DNA of 64,000 nt, taken from contig CAWBST010000015.1 in the NCBI GenBank assembly GCA_963791495.1, positions 124,001-188,000 of the forward strand, given 5' to 3'. Made by a program: the position numbers and the translations under genes. Below the pieces are notes generated by a model. It did no database searches and was not told the DNA's origin. It saw only the letters and a list, made by a program, of their open reading frames with translations. Positions 24,525-34,045 of this stretch are shown here, piece after piece (positions within the stretch are counted from its first letter, which is position 1; each line of letters opens with the position of its first letter). The stretch comes from JAMXLO01 sp963791495 (GTDB lineage Bacteria; Pseudomonadota; Alphaproteobacteria; Acetobacterales; Acetobacteraceae).

Positions 24525-26124
24525 CCCATCTGATCTGCGTGAAGTCCTGGAACCAGCTCTGCGCCGGATTGAAATCCAGTCACCTTCTTCGTCATCGCGC
24601 GCGGATTGAGATCGTGCACGATGAACAGCCATGGCGCCTCGTCCACCACGATCGCGTGCGCCTGTTGCAGCAGCTTCGTCTGCTCGTCCGCGTTGAACGT
24701 CGCCTGCGCCTTGCGCACCAGGTCGGTGAATTCCTGGTTGCTCCAATGGCCCCAGTTGTAGTTGGTCGGCGAGAAGCTATCGATCGCGTAGTAGCGGAAC
24801 ATCGACGAAGGATCGGTGAAGCTGAGGCTGATGTTGATCGCCGTCCACGCCATGCGACTGCGGCGCGGTCGGCGCGTTGCGGATGGCGACCAGCATGGTG
24901 CCCCATTCGACCACGTCGAAGTCGATGTCCATGCCGACGGCCTTGAAGTTCTGCTGCATGAACTCGTTCATCGGGATCGGCATCATCTGTCCCGAGCCCG
25001 ACGTCGAGATCATGATCTTCGCCTTCATCGGCTTGTCCGGCCCATAGCCGGCTTCCTTCAGCAGCGCCTTCGCCCGCTCGGGGTCATAGGTGTAGCGGTT
25101 CTTCGGCGTGCCGAAGACCGGATTGTCCGGCGGATACAGCCCGACCGCCGGCTTGGCCGATCCGTTCAGCAGCTTGCACAGACCTTCGCGATCGACCGCA
25201 TAGTTGATCGCCTGCCGCACGCGCACGTCCTTGAACGGCGAGCTGTCGAGGCAGCTCAGCGCATAGGGATACGTATGTGGATACGGCCACAGGCTGATCT
25301 GCAGTCCGGCCTGCTTCAGCGACGGAATCGAATCCGGCGGCGGCACCTCGATCCAGTCCACCTGGCCGGAGCGCAGCGCAGCGACGCGCGTGGTCGATTC
25401 CGCCATCGGATAGACGATCATCTTGTCCAGCTTCGGGATGCGCGTCTTGTCCCAGTACGCCTCGTTGCGCGACATCTCGGCGTATTGCCCGAGCACGACC
25501 TTGGTGATCTTGAACGGGCCGGTGCCGGAGGGCTGCTTGGCGAATTCCGCCCAGCTCTTGCCGACCTTCTCCCACTGCGTCGGGCTGACGATCAGCAGCC
25601 GCGGCAGCAGATAGGGCAGGAAGCTGAACGGGAACTGCGTCGTCAGCACGATGGTCTTGTCGTCCGCCTTCTCGAACGTGTCGATCATCGACAGAGTGGC
25701 GCGCACGATCGGTGCGGCGGGCGCATCGTATTGCGGCGACTTGTCGTCGTAGACGCGGCGGAAGTTCCAGATCACATCATCCGCGGTGAAGTCAGAGCCG
25801 TCGTGGAACTTCACGCCCTCGCGCACGGCGCAGATCCAGCGGTTGGGATTGCCTTCGTCGATGCGCCAGGCGGTGAACAGCCCTGGCGTCACGTCGGCAA
25901 GCTCGTCGGGATGCGTGAAGTCCCAGTTGATCATGGAAGTCGTAGGCGGGATAGCCGAGGAAGCGAAAACCTTCGCCGCCGTTGTTGGGAATGCCGTGGG
26001 TGGTGGGAAGGTCCGCCGCGGTCATGCCGATGCGGAGGACCTGCGGGGTGGCGGCGGTCGCCGGCAGTCCCGGAAGCGCCGCGGCGCCTGCCGCGACAGT
26101 GATGAAGCCACGCCTGGTGAACAT
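24521..26124 (-). pseudogene. ABC transporter substrate-binding protein, family 5 (peptide/nickel type), two frameshifts
   Basis: Periplasmic solute-binding protein of the DppA/OppA class. It starts MFTRRGFITVAAGAAALPG, a twin-arginine-like signal ending near ATA. The middle part has the family blocks VREGVKFHDGSDFTADDVIWNFRR and VRQAINYAVDREGLCKLLNG; the tail is AWTAINISLSFTDPSSMFRYY. Single extra bases near 25936 (before MINWDFTHP) and near 24856 (before MAWTAINIS) split it into three frames. It lies opposite to the permease and ATPase genes it should serve, 28 nt downstream of the cysteine hydrolase gene. Confidence 0.87.
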
Positions 26125-26152
26125 GAAGTCTTCCCCTCGTCGTTTGGTTGGT

Positions 26153-26857
26153 TCATGCGATCGCCGGTTCGGCGCCGACGCGTTCGATCATCTCGACCAT
26201 CCTGTCGGTATCGATCACGTCGCAGAACGCGTGCGCCATCGCCGACAGCGTCGCGTTGTGTTCGTCGTCGTTGAACGTCGCGTTGCCGTCGGCGATGAAG
26301 AACACCTTGTAGTTCAGCATCATCGCGTCGCGCGCCGTGGACTCGCAGCACACCTGGGTCGCGGTGCCGGTGACGATCAGCGTGTCGATGCCGCGCTGCT
26401 GGAGGATCGCGTGCAGCTCGGACGATCCGGGCACGAACGCGCCGAAGCGGCGCTTCTGCACGGCGAGGTCCTGCGGCAGCACCTCGAGGCCCGGCCAGAT
26501 CGCATGGCCGAAAGCGCCGGGACTGAACGTTTCGATCATACCCCGCCGGCGTTCCGGTGTGCAGAAGTGTTCGAAGAAGGTGGACCAGGAGGCGACCGCG
26601 GCGGGATCGAACGTATTCTGGATGTAGACCACCAGCCCGCCGGCGGCACGCAGGGCGGCACTGATCCGGTTGACGTTCGGCACGATCTCGCGTGCCGTAG
26701 CGATCTCGGCGATCTGGCCTGGGGCCATAAAGCCGTTCTGCAGATCGACCACGATATGGGCAGTTCGCTCAGGAATTAGGCTGTCGAACACCCGAAGCCT
26801 GCCGCGACGCTCGTTTGCACGGCGCACGACGTCAGGGTGAATAGCCGATTTGTGCAT
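26153..26857 (-). CDS. Isochorismatase-like cysteine hydrolase
   Basis: A 234-aa cysteine hydrolase of the isochorismatase/nicotinamidase/N-carbamoylsarcosine amidase fold. The triad is visible: Asp38 (HIVVDLQNGF), Lys135 (VQKRRFGAF) and Cys170 (GTATQVCCESTARDAMM). The start ATG at 26857 has GAGGCAG at good spacing; a longer reading extends into the divergent promoter region. It is the first gene of a minus-strand unit with the binding-protein gene and probably cleaves an amide taken up by the transporter. Unlike its neighbours it is unbroken. Confidence 0.92.
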   Translation of the reverse strand: MHKSAIHPDVVRRANERRGRLRVFDSLIPERTAHIVVDLQNGFMAPGQIAEIATAREIVPNVNRISAALRAAGGLVVYIQNTFDPAAVASWSTFFEHFCTPERRRGMIETFSPGAFGHAIWPGLEVLPQDLAVQKRRFGAFVPGSSELHAILQQRGIDTLIVTGTATQVCCESTARDAMMLNYKVFFIADGNATFNDDEHNATLSAMAHAFCDVIDTDRMVEMIERVGAEPAIA

Positions 26858-26998
26858 GATCTGCCTCACTTTGCTGCCTGAACCGCCATGGTGCAGTGCA
26901 GCATGATAGGCCAAGGCGGCGAAGGAAATCAAATGCCTAGAAAATAGGCCAAAAATTGGGGTGGACACCGCCGCTTTTCGCGGCAATGATGCGGTCAA

Positions 26999-27015
26999 AT
27001 GCTGCGATGCAGCAT
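26999..27015. promoter_or_regulatory. Palindrome in a divergent promoter region, candidate operator
   Basis: ATGCTGC-GAT-GCAGCAT (26999-27015), in the 185-nt AT-richer gap between the divergent hydrolase and permease genes. A half-site GCAGCAT recurs near 26897. It could bind a regulator that controls both directions. Confidence 0.45.
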
Positions 27016-27042
27016 AAATTTGGCCGCGCCGGAGTCCCCGCC

Positions 27043-27981
27043 ATGCTCGTCTTCGCCGCCCGCCGCATCATCCAGGCCGTGCCCATCCTGCTCGGCGTCT
27101 CGCTGGTCGTGTTCGGCCTGGTCCATATCGTGCCCGGCAATCCGATCGACCTGCTGATGCCGCCCGAGGCCTCGCCTGCGGTCATCGCCCAGATGAAGGC
27201 GGCATTCGGCTTCGACAAACCGCTCTACGTGCAGTACCTGCTCTGGCTCGGTCGCGCGCTGCGCGGCGATTTCGGCCTGTCCGTGTTCAATGCCACCCCG
27301 GTTTGGGGCCAGCTTGTCGCCGCCCTCGGCAACACCTTCGTGCTGGCGATTCTGGCCGCGATACTGGGCTTCTCTCTCGGCACGATCCTCGGTCTGACCG
27401 CCGCGGTGTTCCACGGACGCTGGCCGGACAAGCTGTTCTCCGCGATCGCCACCACCGGCGTCAGCCTGCCGCACTACTGGTGCGCCATCGTTCTCGTGCT
27501 GACCTTCGCGGTGCTGCACGACTGGCTGCCGGCGCAGGGCATGGGCGATGACTCGCTGCCGCTCTATGCACGGCTGGAGTACCTTGTGCTGCCGGTGGTC
27601 ACGTTGTCGCTCATTCCGATGGGCGTCATCGGACGGTTGGTGCGCGCGACCGTGCTGGAGATCTTCAGCCAGGAGTTCGTCGGAGCGCTGACCGCCAAGG
27701 GCCTGACACGCTGGCCGGTGATCCGCCACGTCTGCAAGAACGCCGCGCCGCCGGTACTCGCGCTGATGGGGCTGCAGTTCGGCTATCTGCTCGGTGGCTC
27801 GATCCTGGTGGAGACGGTGTTCAACTGGCCGGGCTCGGGCAACCTGCTGAACCTCGCGATCTTCCGCCGCGATATTCCGGTGCTGCAGGCGACCATCCTG
27901 GTTCTCGCCTCCTTCTTCGTCATGCTCAACCTGCTGGTCGATATCGCCCAGGCGGCGATCGATCCGCGCATCCGCCGCTGA
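27043..27981 (+). CDS. ABC transporter permease, DppB-like
   Basis: A 312-aa inner-membrane permease of the dipeptide/oligopeptide/nickel class with about six helices. The first is RRIIQAVPILLGVSLVVFGLVHIVPGNP, typical of DppB. The cytoplasmic EAA loop is FVGALTAKGLTRWPVIRHVCKNAAPPVL. The start ATG 27043 (MLVFAARR) was chosen from the family N-terminus. It is 7 nt upstream of the second permease gene and intact. Confidence 0.93.
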   Translation: MLVFAARRIIQAVPILLGVSLVVFGLVHIVPGNPIDLLMPPEASPAVIAQMKAAFGFDKPLYVQYLLWLGRALRGDFGLSVFNATPVWGQLVAALGNTFVLAILAAILGFSLGTILGLTAAVFHGRWPDKLFSAIATTGVSLPHYWCAIVLVLTFAVLHDWLPAQGMGDDSLPLYARLEYLVLPVVTLSLIPMGVIGRLVRATVLEIFSQEFVGALTAKGLTRWPVIRHVCKNAAPPVLALMGLQFGYLLGGSILVETVFNWPGSGNLLNLAIFRRDIPVLQATILVLASFFVMLNLLVDIAQAAIDPRIRR

Positions 27982-27988
27982 GCGCGCC

Positions 27989-28904
27989 ATGTCGCAGGCA
28001 ACCCTCGATCTCATCCGCCGCGAACTGCCGCTGCCCGAGACGCCGCAGGTCGCCGCCGCACCCGGCTACTGGAAGGCCGTCGGTCAGCGCCTGCTGCGCG
28101 ATCCGGTCACCATCGCGGTGACGCTGATCCTGTGCGGCATCCTGTTCATCTCGCTGGGCGCGCCGCTCGTGGCGGGCGCGGACCCTTATGCCGGCAGCGT
28201 GCTGGCACGACTGAAGCCGATCGGCACGCCGGGCCATTGGCTCGGCACCGACGAGACCGGGCGCGATCTCTGGGCGCGGCTCTGCTACGGCGGCCGGCTG
28301 TCGCTGCTCGCCGGAATACTGCCGGTGTCGATCTCGCTGATGGTCGGTGGGCTTTCTCGGCATCCTCGCGGGCTATGCGGGCGGGCTGGTCGGCACGCTG
28401 ATCATGCGCACGATGGATGTGTTCTACGCGTTTCCCTCCATCCTGTTGGCGATCGCGATCTGCGGACTGCTGGGCAACGGGCTGTCGAATTCTGTCATCG
28501 CTCTGTCGGTGGTGTTTATCCCGCCGATGGTGCGGATCTCCGAGACGGTCACCACGCAGGCACGACAGCTCGACTTCGTCGAGGCGGCGCGCGCCTCGGG
28601 CACCACCACGCTGCAGATCATCCGGCATCATGTTCTGGCGAACGTCCTGGGACCGATCTTGGTGTACGCGACGAGCCTGATCAGCGTGTCGATCATTCTG
28701 TCGGCGGGGCTGAGCTTTCTCGGCCTCGGCGTGACGCCGCCGCAGCCGGAATGGGGGCTGATGCTCAACTCGCTGCGCCAGGCGATCTATGTGCAGCCCT
28801 ACGTCGCAGCGCTGCCGGGGGTGATGATCTTCATGACATCGATGTGTTTCAACCTGATGAGCGACGGGTTCCGCTCCGCAATGGATGTGAGGCTGAACAA
28901 GTGA
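27989..28904 (+). pseudogene. ABC transporter permease, DppC-like, one frameshift
   Basis: Second permease of the peptide-class transporter. The first part ends ISLMVGG and contains the block GTPGHWLGTDETGRDLWARLCYGGRLSL, diagnostic for DppC. The rest continues in the next frame as FLGILAGYAGGLVGTLIMR with the EAA loop DFVEAARASGTTTLQIIRHHVLANV. One extra G near 28350 (GGTGGGC) breaks the frame between them. Corrected length is about 304 aa, normal for the family. Confidence 0.88.
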
Positions 28905-28919
28905 GGCAGCAATTGACAT

Positions 28920-29040
28920 TCGCCTCGCCCGCTTGCGGGAGCGGCCGGCGCGGAGCGCCGGGTGAGGGTATGGCGATTGCACCGGCACCCTCACCCGCCG
29001 CGCCTTGCGCGGCGACCTCTCCCGCAAGCGGGCGAGGTGA
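28920..29040. repeat. Large inverted repeat between permease and ATPase genes
   Basis: Arms CCTCGCCCGCTTGCGGGAG (28923-28941) and CTCCCGCAAGCGGGCGAGG (29019-29037) are 19 bp and perfect. An inner pair is GGTGAGGGT (28961-28969) with ACCCTCACC (28987-28995). The right arm contains GAGGTGA, which serves as ribosome-binding site for the TTG start at 29044. Confidence 0.82.
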
Positions 29041-29043
29041 AGC

Positions 29044-30079
29044 TTGAGCGATCCCCGCGATCGTGGTGGGCCGGCTCAGCCGCTGCTGCTGGTTAATAAC
29101 CTTCGCAAACACTTCCCGGTTCGCGGCGGGTTGCTCAACCGACAGGTTGCCACGGTGCAGGCGGTCGATGACATCTCCTTCTCCGTTCGCAAGGGCGAAA
29201 CCCTCGGCATCGTCGGCGAGTCTGGCTGTGGCAAGTCGACCACGGCGCGGCTGCTGATGCGCCTGATCGAGCCGGATGCGGGCGAAGTGGTCTTCGACGG
29301 CGATCCGGTCGCCGACCGGCACGGCATCACGGTGAACGCCATGCGTCGTCAGATGCAGATGGTATTCCAGGACAGCTACTCCTCCCTCAATCCGCGCATG
29401 ACGATGGCGGAGAGCATCGCCTACGCGCCGCGCATGCACGGCGTTCCTGCGCGCGAATCGCTTTCGCGCGCAGAGGACCTGCTGGTCCAGGTCGGCCTCA
29501 ATCCACGTCAGTATGCGCGGCGTTATCCGCACGAACTGTCCGGCGGGCAGCGCCAGCGGGTGAACATCGCGCGTGCGCTCGCGCTCGAGCCGCGCCTGGT
29601 GATTCTCGATGAAGCGGTGTCCGCGCTCGACAAGTCCATCGAGGCGCAGGTGCTCAACCTGCTGTCCGAACTGAAGGCGCGGTTCAACCTGACCTATCTG
29701 TTCATCAGCCACGACCTGAACGTTGTCGAATATGTCAGCGACCGCGTGCTGGTGATGTATCTCGGCCGCGTGGTCGAGACCGGGTCCCGTGGAATCGATC
29801 TACGCGCGACCGCGTCATCCCTACACGCGCGCTCTGTTCGCCTCCAAGCCCACGCTGGATCCCGATCGGCGAACCACCGAGATGCCGCTCACCGGCGATC
29901 CGCCCAACCCGATCGACCCGCCTTCAGGCTGCCGCTTCCGCACGCGCTGTGCATACGCCGAGGCAATTTGCGCTGAACTGCTGCCGCCGCTCGCCGCACC
30001 GCTGGATGGCCAGGACGACACCGGCTCGCATCTGGTCGCCTGCCACCTGCCGCACGCGCAGCAGGTGCAGCATGGCTGA
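29044..30079 (+). pseudogene. ABC transporter ATPase, DppF/OppF-like, one frameshift
   Basis: Nucleotide-binding subunit of the peptide-class transporter. Walker A is GESGCGKST, the Q-loop region is MVFQDSYSSLNPRMT, the signature is LSGGQRQRVNIARAL, Walker B is LVILDEAVSALD and the H-loop is FISHDL. An extra base near 29785 (GGGTCCC) moves the frame. The C-terminal oligopeptide-type domain continues as VESIYARPRHPYTRALF with CRFRTRCAYAEAIC. The start is TTG at 29044, right after the repeat. Its end overlaps the next ATPase gene by 8 nt. Confidence 0.88.
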
Positions 30080-31079
30080 CATCATGCCTGTCGAACCGCC
30101 GGTGCTGCGTGTCGACGACCTGACGGTGCGCTTCCGTCGCCGCGGCATGGACGTGGCTGCGGTGAACGGCGTGTCGTTCGCGCTGGCGCGCGGCGAGACG
30201 CTGACCATCCTCGGCGAGTCCGGCTCCGGCAAGAGCGTCAGCCTGAAGGCGCTGATGGGCCTGCTGCCCGACTACGCTTACACCGAGGGCGAGGTATGGC
30301 TCGACGGCAGGCCGGTGCTCGATCTGCCGCCGGCAGAACTCGCGAAGCTGCGCGGCGGCGCGATCTCGATGATCTTCCAGGAGCCGATGGCGGCGCTCGA
30401 TCCGGTCTATACGATCGGCGAGCAGATCGCCGAGACGATCGTGAAGCATGAAGGCATCGGCCACGCCGCGGCGATGAAGCGTGCGCTCGATCTGCTGGAT
30501 CATGTGAAGATCCCGTCGGCGGCGCGGCGGCTGCGGAACTTTCCCCACGAACTGTCGGGGGGCATGCGGCAGCGGGCGATGATCGCGCTGGCGCTCGCCT
30601 GCTCGCCTTCCGTGCTGCTGGCCGACGAACCGACTACGGCGCTCGATGTGACCGTGCAGATCCAAATCCTTCTGCTGCTGCGGCAGTTGCAGCAGGAATT
30701 CGGTATGGCGATCGTGTTCGTCACGCACGATGTCGGCGCGGCGGCGGAGATCTCCGACCGCATCGCGGTGATGTATGCCGGCCGCTTCGTCGAGACCGCC
30801 ACCGCGCGCGAGATCATGCGCGCCCCGCGTCATCCCTACACGCAGGGGCTGCTCGCCTCCACCGTGCATGGCGGGCTGCGCGGCCGCGTGCTGGAGACGA
30901 TTCCCGGCGCACCGCCCAATCTTGTGCATCTGCCGCCCGGCTGCGCGTTCGCCCCGCGCTGTCGCCATGCGGACGATCTCTGCACGCAAGGCGAGGTTCC
31001 GGTGACCGTGTCGCCCACCGGCGCGATGGTGCGCTGTGTGCGCGCTGTGCCTGTTCCAGCCCAGGAGGTGTCCGCATGA
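30072..31079 (+). CDS. ABC transporter ATPase, DppD/OppD-like
   Basis: A 335-aa nucleotide-binding subunit. Walker A GESGSGKSVSLKALMGLLP, Q-loop MIFQEPMAALDPVYT, signature LSGGMRQRAMIALAL, Walker B VLLADEPTTALDVT and H-loop FVTHDVGAAAEI are all intact. The C-terminal domain has the cysteine pattern GCAFAPRCRHADDLC seen in the oligopeptide ATPases. It overlaps the previous ATPase by 8 nt and the AtzG-like gene by 4 nt, so transporter and amidase are one operon. Confidence 0.94.
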   Translation: MADIMPVEPPVLRVDDLTVRFRRRGMDVAAVNGVSFALARGETLTILGESGSGKSVSLKALMGLLPDYAYTEGEVWLDGRPVLDLPPAELAKLRGGAISMIFQEPMAALDPVYTIGEQIAETIVKHEGIGHAAAMKRALDLLDHVKIPSAARRLRNFPHELSGGMRQRAMIALALACSPSVLLADEPTTALDVTVQIQILLLLRQLQQEFGMAIVFVTHDVGAAAEISDRIAVMYAGRFVETATAREIMRAPRHPYTQGLLASTVHGGLRGRVLETIPGAPPNLVHLPPGCAFAPRCRHADDLCTQGEVPVTVSPTGAMVRCVRAVPVPAQEVSA

Positions 31080-31264
31080 AACCCAGTGTCAGCGAGACGG
31101 AATTCGACGTCATGGTGAAGCAGACCGGCCTGCCGTTGAGCGCGGAGCAGAAGACGACGCTGTACGACGCCTACTGGATGCTGGAAGCGATGATTGCGCT
31201 GGTTAACACGCCGATGCCGCTGGAGAGCGAACCCGCGCACATGTTCATACCGGAGGTACGATGA
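31076..31264 (+). CDS. AtzG-like small amidase subunit (DUF4089-type), copy 1
   Basis: A 62-aa acidic helical protein beginning MKPSVSETEFDVMVKQTGLP and ending AHMFIPEVR. Small proteins of this kind directly before an AtzE-type amidase correspond to AtzG, a GatC-like partner that AtzE needs for folding and activity in cyanuric acid catabolism. The assignment rests on size, helical heptads (YDAYWMLEAMIALV), the terminal hydrophobic motif and gene order. It overlaps both neighbours by 4 nt. Confidence 0.72.
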   Translation: MKPSVSETEFDVMVKQTGLPLSAEQKTTLYDAYWMLEAMIALVNTPMPLESEPAHMFIPEVR

Positions 31265-32670
31265 TGGATCAGATCCTCACCATTGCCGAGGCCTCGAGGC
31301 TGCTCGCGGAGAAGAAGCTGTCACCGGTTGAGTTGACGACGGACTGCCTGGCTCGGGTGAAGGCTTACGACGACGCGCTGCATGCCTTCATCCTGCTGAC
31401 CGAGGATCGCGCGATGGCCGATGCGCGTGCGGCCGAGACACGATTGATGGCGGGCAATGCGAAGGGGCCGCTAGACGGAATCCCGATCGGCCACAAGGAC
31501 ATCTACAACACCGCGGGGATCCGCACGACCGGGCATTCGCGGCTGCTGGAGCACAACGTCCCGACGCGGGATGCCACCTCGGTTCGCAAATGGGCTGCAG
31601 CGGGTGTCGTGCTGATGGGGAAACTCTCGACCCATGAATTCGCGATGGGCGGGCCGTCATTCGACCTGCCGTGGCCGCCGGCGCGCAATCCGTGGAACCC
31701 GGAGCATTTCACCTCCGGCTCGTCGTCCGGCACCGGAGCGGCGGTGGCGTCGGGCATGATCCTGGGCGGTACCGGCTCCGATACCGGCGGCTCGATACGC
31801 GGACCTGCGGCGCTGTGCGGCATCGCCGGGATCAAGCCGACGTATGGGCTGGTCAGTCGTGCTGGCGTACTGCCTCTGTCGTTCAGCATGGACCATGCCG
31901 GCCCCATGGCGTGGACCGTCGAGGACTGTGCACTGCTGCTGCAGGCGATGGCCGGCCACGATCCCGCCGATCCTGCCAGCGCCGATCGGCCGGTGCCCGA
32001 CTTCACAACTGACATCGCGAAGGGCGTGAAGGGGATGCGCATCGGCTTCGTGCGGCATTTTTTCGAGACGGACAATCCGGTCAGTCCCGCGACGCTGTCA
32101 GGCATCGATCATGCGCTGGACGTGTTCGAGCATCTCGGCGCCGAAATCCGCGAAGTGAGGCTGTCGCCGTTGGCGGAGTACCACGCCTGCGGGTGGATCA
32201 TCATCAGCTCCGAGGCCTACGCCATTCACGAACCGTGGTTGAAGACGCGCTTCAACGACTATGGCGAGCTGTTCCGCGACCGGATGGCGCTGGGCGGATT
32301 CATTCGCGCCACCGACTACGTGCAGGCGCTGCGCCGCCGCCGCACGTTGTGCCAGGAGCTGAAGGCGGCGATGGCCGACTGCGACATCCTGGTGTCGGCC
32401 TCGCAGGTCAGCGAGGCGCCGAAGATCACCGACGTGCCGAAGTGGGGCACGATGGAGAAGCCGTCACTGACCATGCCGTTCAACCTGACCGGCTATCCGG
32501 CGATGAGTGTCTGCACCGGGCTCGGCTCCGGCGGTCTGCCGGTATCCATGCAGCTCATCGCCAGGCCGTTCGCCGAGGCAACGTTGTTCCAGGCGGGCCA
32601 TGCTTACGAAGTGGCAGTGGGAACACGTAAGCGACGGCCCGAGATGGCGATGGCGGAGGCGGCGGAATAG
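31261..32670 (+). CDS. Amidase signature hydrolase, AtzE-like, copy 1
   Basis: A 469-aa amidase-signature enzyme. The Ser-cisSer-Lys triad is readable as Lys79 (GHKDIYNTAG), Ser154 (SGSSSGTGA) and Ser178 (GSDTGGSIRGPA), with the 24-residue spacing normal for the family. A start at the adjacent ATG 31264 is equally possible. It hydrolyses an amide or ureide-like substrate, probably brought in by the upstream transporter. AtzE hydrolyses 1-carboxybiuret, but the substrate here is unknown. It is closely similar to the amidase at 62055-63449. Confidence 0.92.
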   Translation: MMDQILTIAEASRLLAEKKLSPVELTTDCLARVKAYDDALHAFILLTEDRAMADARAAETRLMAGNAKGPLDGIPIGHKDIYNTAGIRTTGHSRLLEHNVPTRDATSVRKWAAAGVVLMGKLSTHEFAMGGPSFDLPWPPARNPWNPEHFTSGSSSGTGAAVASGMILGGTGSDTGGSIRGPAALCGIAGIKPTYGLVSRAGVLPLSFSMDHAGPMAWTVEDCALLLQAMAGHDPADPASADRPVPDFTTDIAKGVKGMRIGFVRHFFETDNPVSPATLSGIDHALDVFEHLGAEIREVRLSPLAEYHACGWIIISSEAYAIHEPWLKTRFNDYGELFRDRMALGGFIRATDYVQALRRRRTLCQELKAAMADCDILVSASQVSEAPKITDVPKWGTMEKPSLTMPFNLTGYPAMSVCTGLGSGGLPVSMQLIARPFAEATLFQAGHAYEVAVGTRKRRPEMAMAEAAE

Positions 32671-32709
32671 CGGCGACGGAGCAACGGTAGCGCCGCGCCG
32701 CCGCCGCAT

Positions 32710-32739
32710 CCGTCGTACCCGCGCACGCGGGAATGACGG
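32710..32739. terminator. Palindrome between convergent genes, possible terminator
   Basis: CCGTCGTACCCGCG and CGCGGGAATGACGG face each other across a 2-nt loop with two mismatches. It is a short REP-like unit in the 91-nt gap between the amidase gene and the convergent binding-protein gene. No T-run follows, so factor-independent termination is uncertain. Confidence 0.4.
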
Positions 32740-32761
32740 CCAGTGGGACATTGCAATGAAG

Positions 32762-34006
32762 CTAAACCTGCGGAGCGACACCAACGTACTTGTACTGGTG
32801 GATCAGGTCATCCACGGGATGCGCCGTGTCGTGTTTCACCTGGAAGACAGCAACCACGCGCTGCTTGATGTCGCCGTTCTCGTCGAAACTGACTTCGCCC
32901 TGTAGCGTCTTCAGCTTGGTTTCCTGGATTGCGTCGCGTACGGCGACCCGTTCAACCGGCTTGCCTGACTTCGCGACACGCTCGATTGCGTCGATGACCA
33001 CCAGCGCCGCGTCGTAGGCAGTGATCGAGTAGTCCGAAGGCTGCCTGCCGCCGTTCTTGGCGATGAAGCGCGTCACCCACGGTTGCAGCTCCGCATCCTC
33101 CATCATGTGCGGGCTGGCGACCGTCGCGTACCAGCCGTCGGCGGCCGGGAAGCCTGCGCCTTGCAGGATCGACGGGCCGTACATGCCGTCGCCTCCAGCC
33201 TTGATCAGGTTCGGAACGAGGTCGTAGGCCTGCTTGGCCAGCTTCACGCCAGCCTGGGCGTCACCGCCGTAATAGATCGACTGTGCGCCGAGCGCCTTGA
33301 TCTTGGTCAGCGCCGGTGTGTAGTCGGCTGCCTTTGGATCGAGCCGGTCATGACCCAGCACCTCGATGCCACGCTTCTTTGCCTGTGCCTCGAACGCGGT
33401 GGCGATGCCGATGCCGTAGGCACCGCTGTCGTCCAGGCCATAGACGCTCTTCACCTTCAGGGTGTCAGCGAAGTAGTTCGCCATGTTGGGTCCCTGGAAG
33501 GCATCCGTGGTGACCGTACGGAAATAGATCGCCTTGCCGGCCGGGCGGTACAGCGAGGCGAATTTCGGATCCGTGATATCCGGATTGGTCGAGGTCGGCG
33601 TGATGGTGGCGAGGTTGCCCTGGCTGAAGATCGGCGCCATCGCCTTGCCGGGCGTGCTGCTCATCGGACCGAGCGCCGCGACCACTGAACGATCGGCGAC
33701 CATCTTGCGGACATTGGTCGCGCCTTGCGCCGGATCATACTGACCGGCGGTTGCGGTCCCGTCGTCCAGCAGCAGCACGTTCAGATGATAGCCATCAGCA
33801 CCACCCTTCGCGTTGGCTTCATCGATCGCCATCATGAAGCCATCACGAATTCGCACGGCCGTTTCGGCATCGGCTCCGGTGAGCGAGAGATCGATGCCGA
33901 TCGTGACGGCCTTGTCTGCCGCGACACCGACAGATGAACGAAGAACACCGACGGCGGCTGATGCTCCGGTGATGCGGATCAGGGAACGGCGCGTGAACTG
34001 GCTCAT
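32762..34006 (-). CDS. Branched-chain amino acid-type ABC substrate-binding protein
   Basis: A 414-aa periplasmic protein of the LivK/UrtA-like class. Signal peptide MSQFTRRSLIRITGASAAVG is of the twin-arginine type, followed by VTIGIDLSLTGADAE, the first strand of a type I periplasmic binding fold, and late ITAYDAALVVIDAIERVAKSGKP. GGGAGATGCACA precedes the ATG. No cognate permease or ATPase genes are present in the window, so it is an orphan here. It is flanked by acyl-CoA dehydrogenase genes on the same strand, 39 nt downstream of them. Confidence 0.9.
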   Translation of the reverse strand: MSQFTRRSLIRITGASAAVGVLRSSVGVAADKAVTIGIDLSLTGADAETAVRIRDGFMMAIDEANAKGGADGYHLNVLLLDDGTATAGQYDPAQGATNVRKMVADRSVVAALGPMSSTPGKAMAPIFSQGNLATITPTSTNPDITDPKFASLYRPAGKAIYFRTVTTDAFQGPNMANYFADTLKVKSVYGLDDSGAYGIGIATAFEAQAKKRGIEVLGHDRLDPKAADYTPALTKIKALGAQSIYYGGDAQAGVKLAKQAYDLVPNLIKAGGDGMYGPSILQGAGFPAADGWYATVASPHMMEDAELQPWVTRFIAKNGGRQPSDYSITAYDAALVVIDAIERVAKSGKPVERVAVRDAIQETKLKTLQGEVSFDENGDIKQRVVAVFQVKHDTAHPVDDLIHQYKYVGVAPQV

Positions 34007-34045
34007 TGTGCATCTCCCCTTTTTTTCAGGCACAAGTTTGATCGA

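Noticed and set aside
22150..29800. Programmed +1 frameshifting as a regulated feature of the catabolic operon
   Set aside because: The seven sites share no slippery sequence, stop-codon context or downstream structure, and a single operon with seven such events is without precedent known to me.
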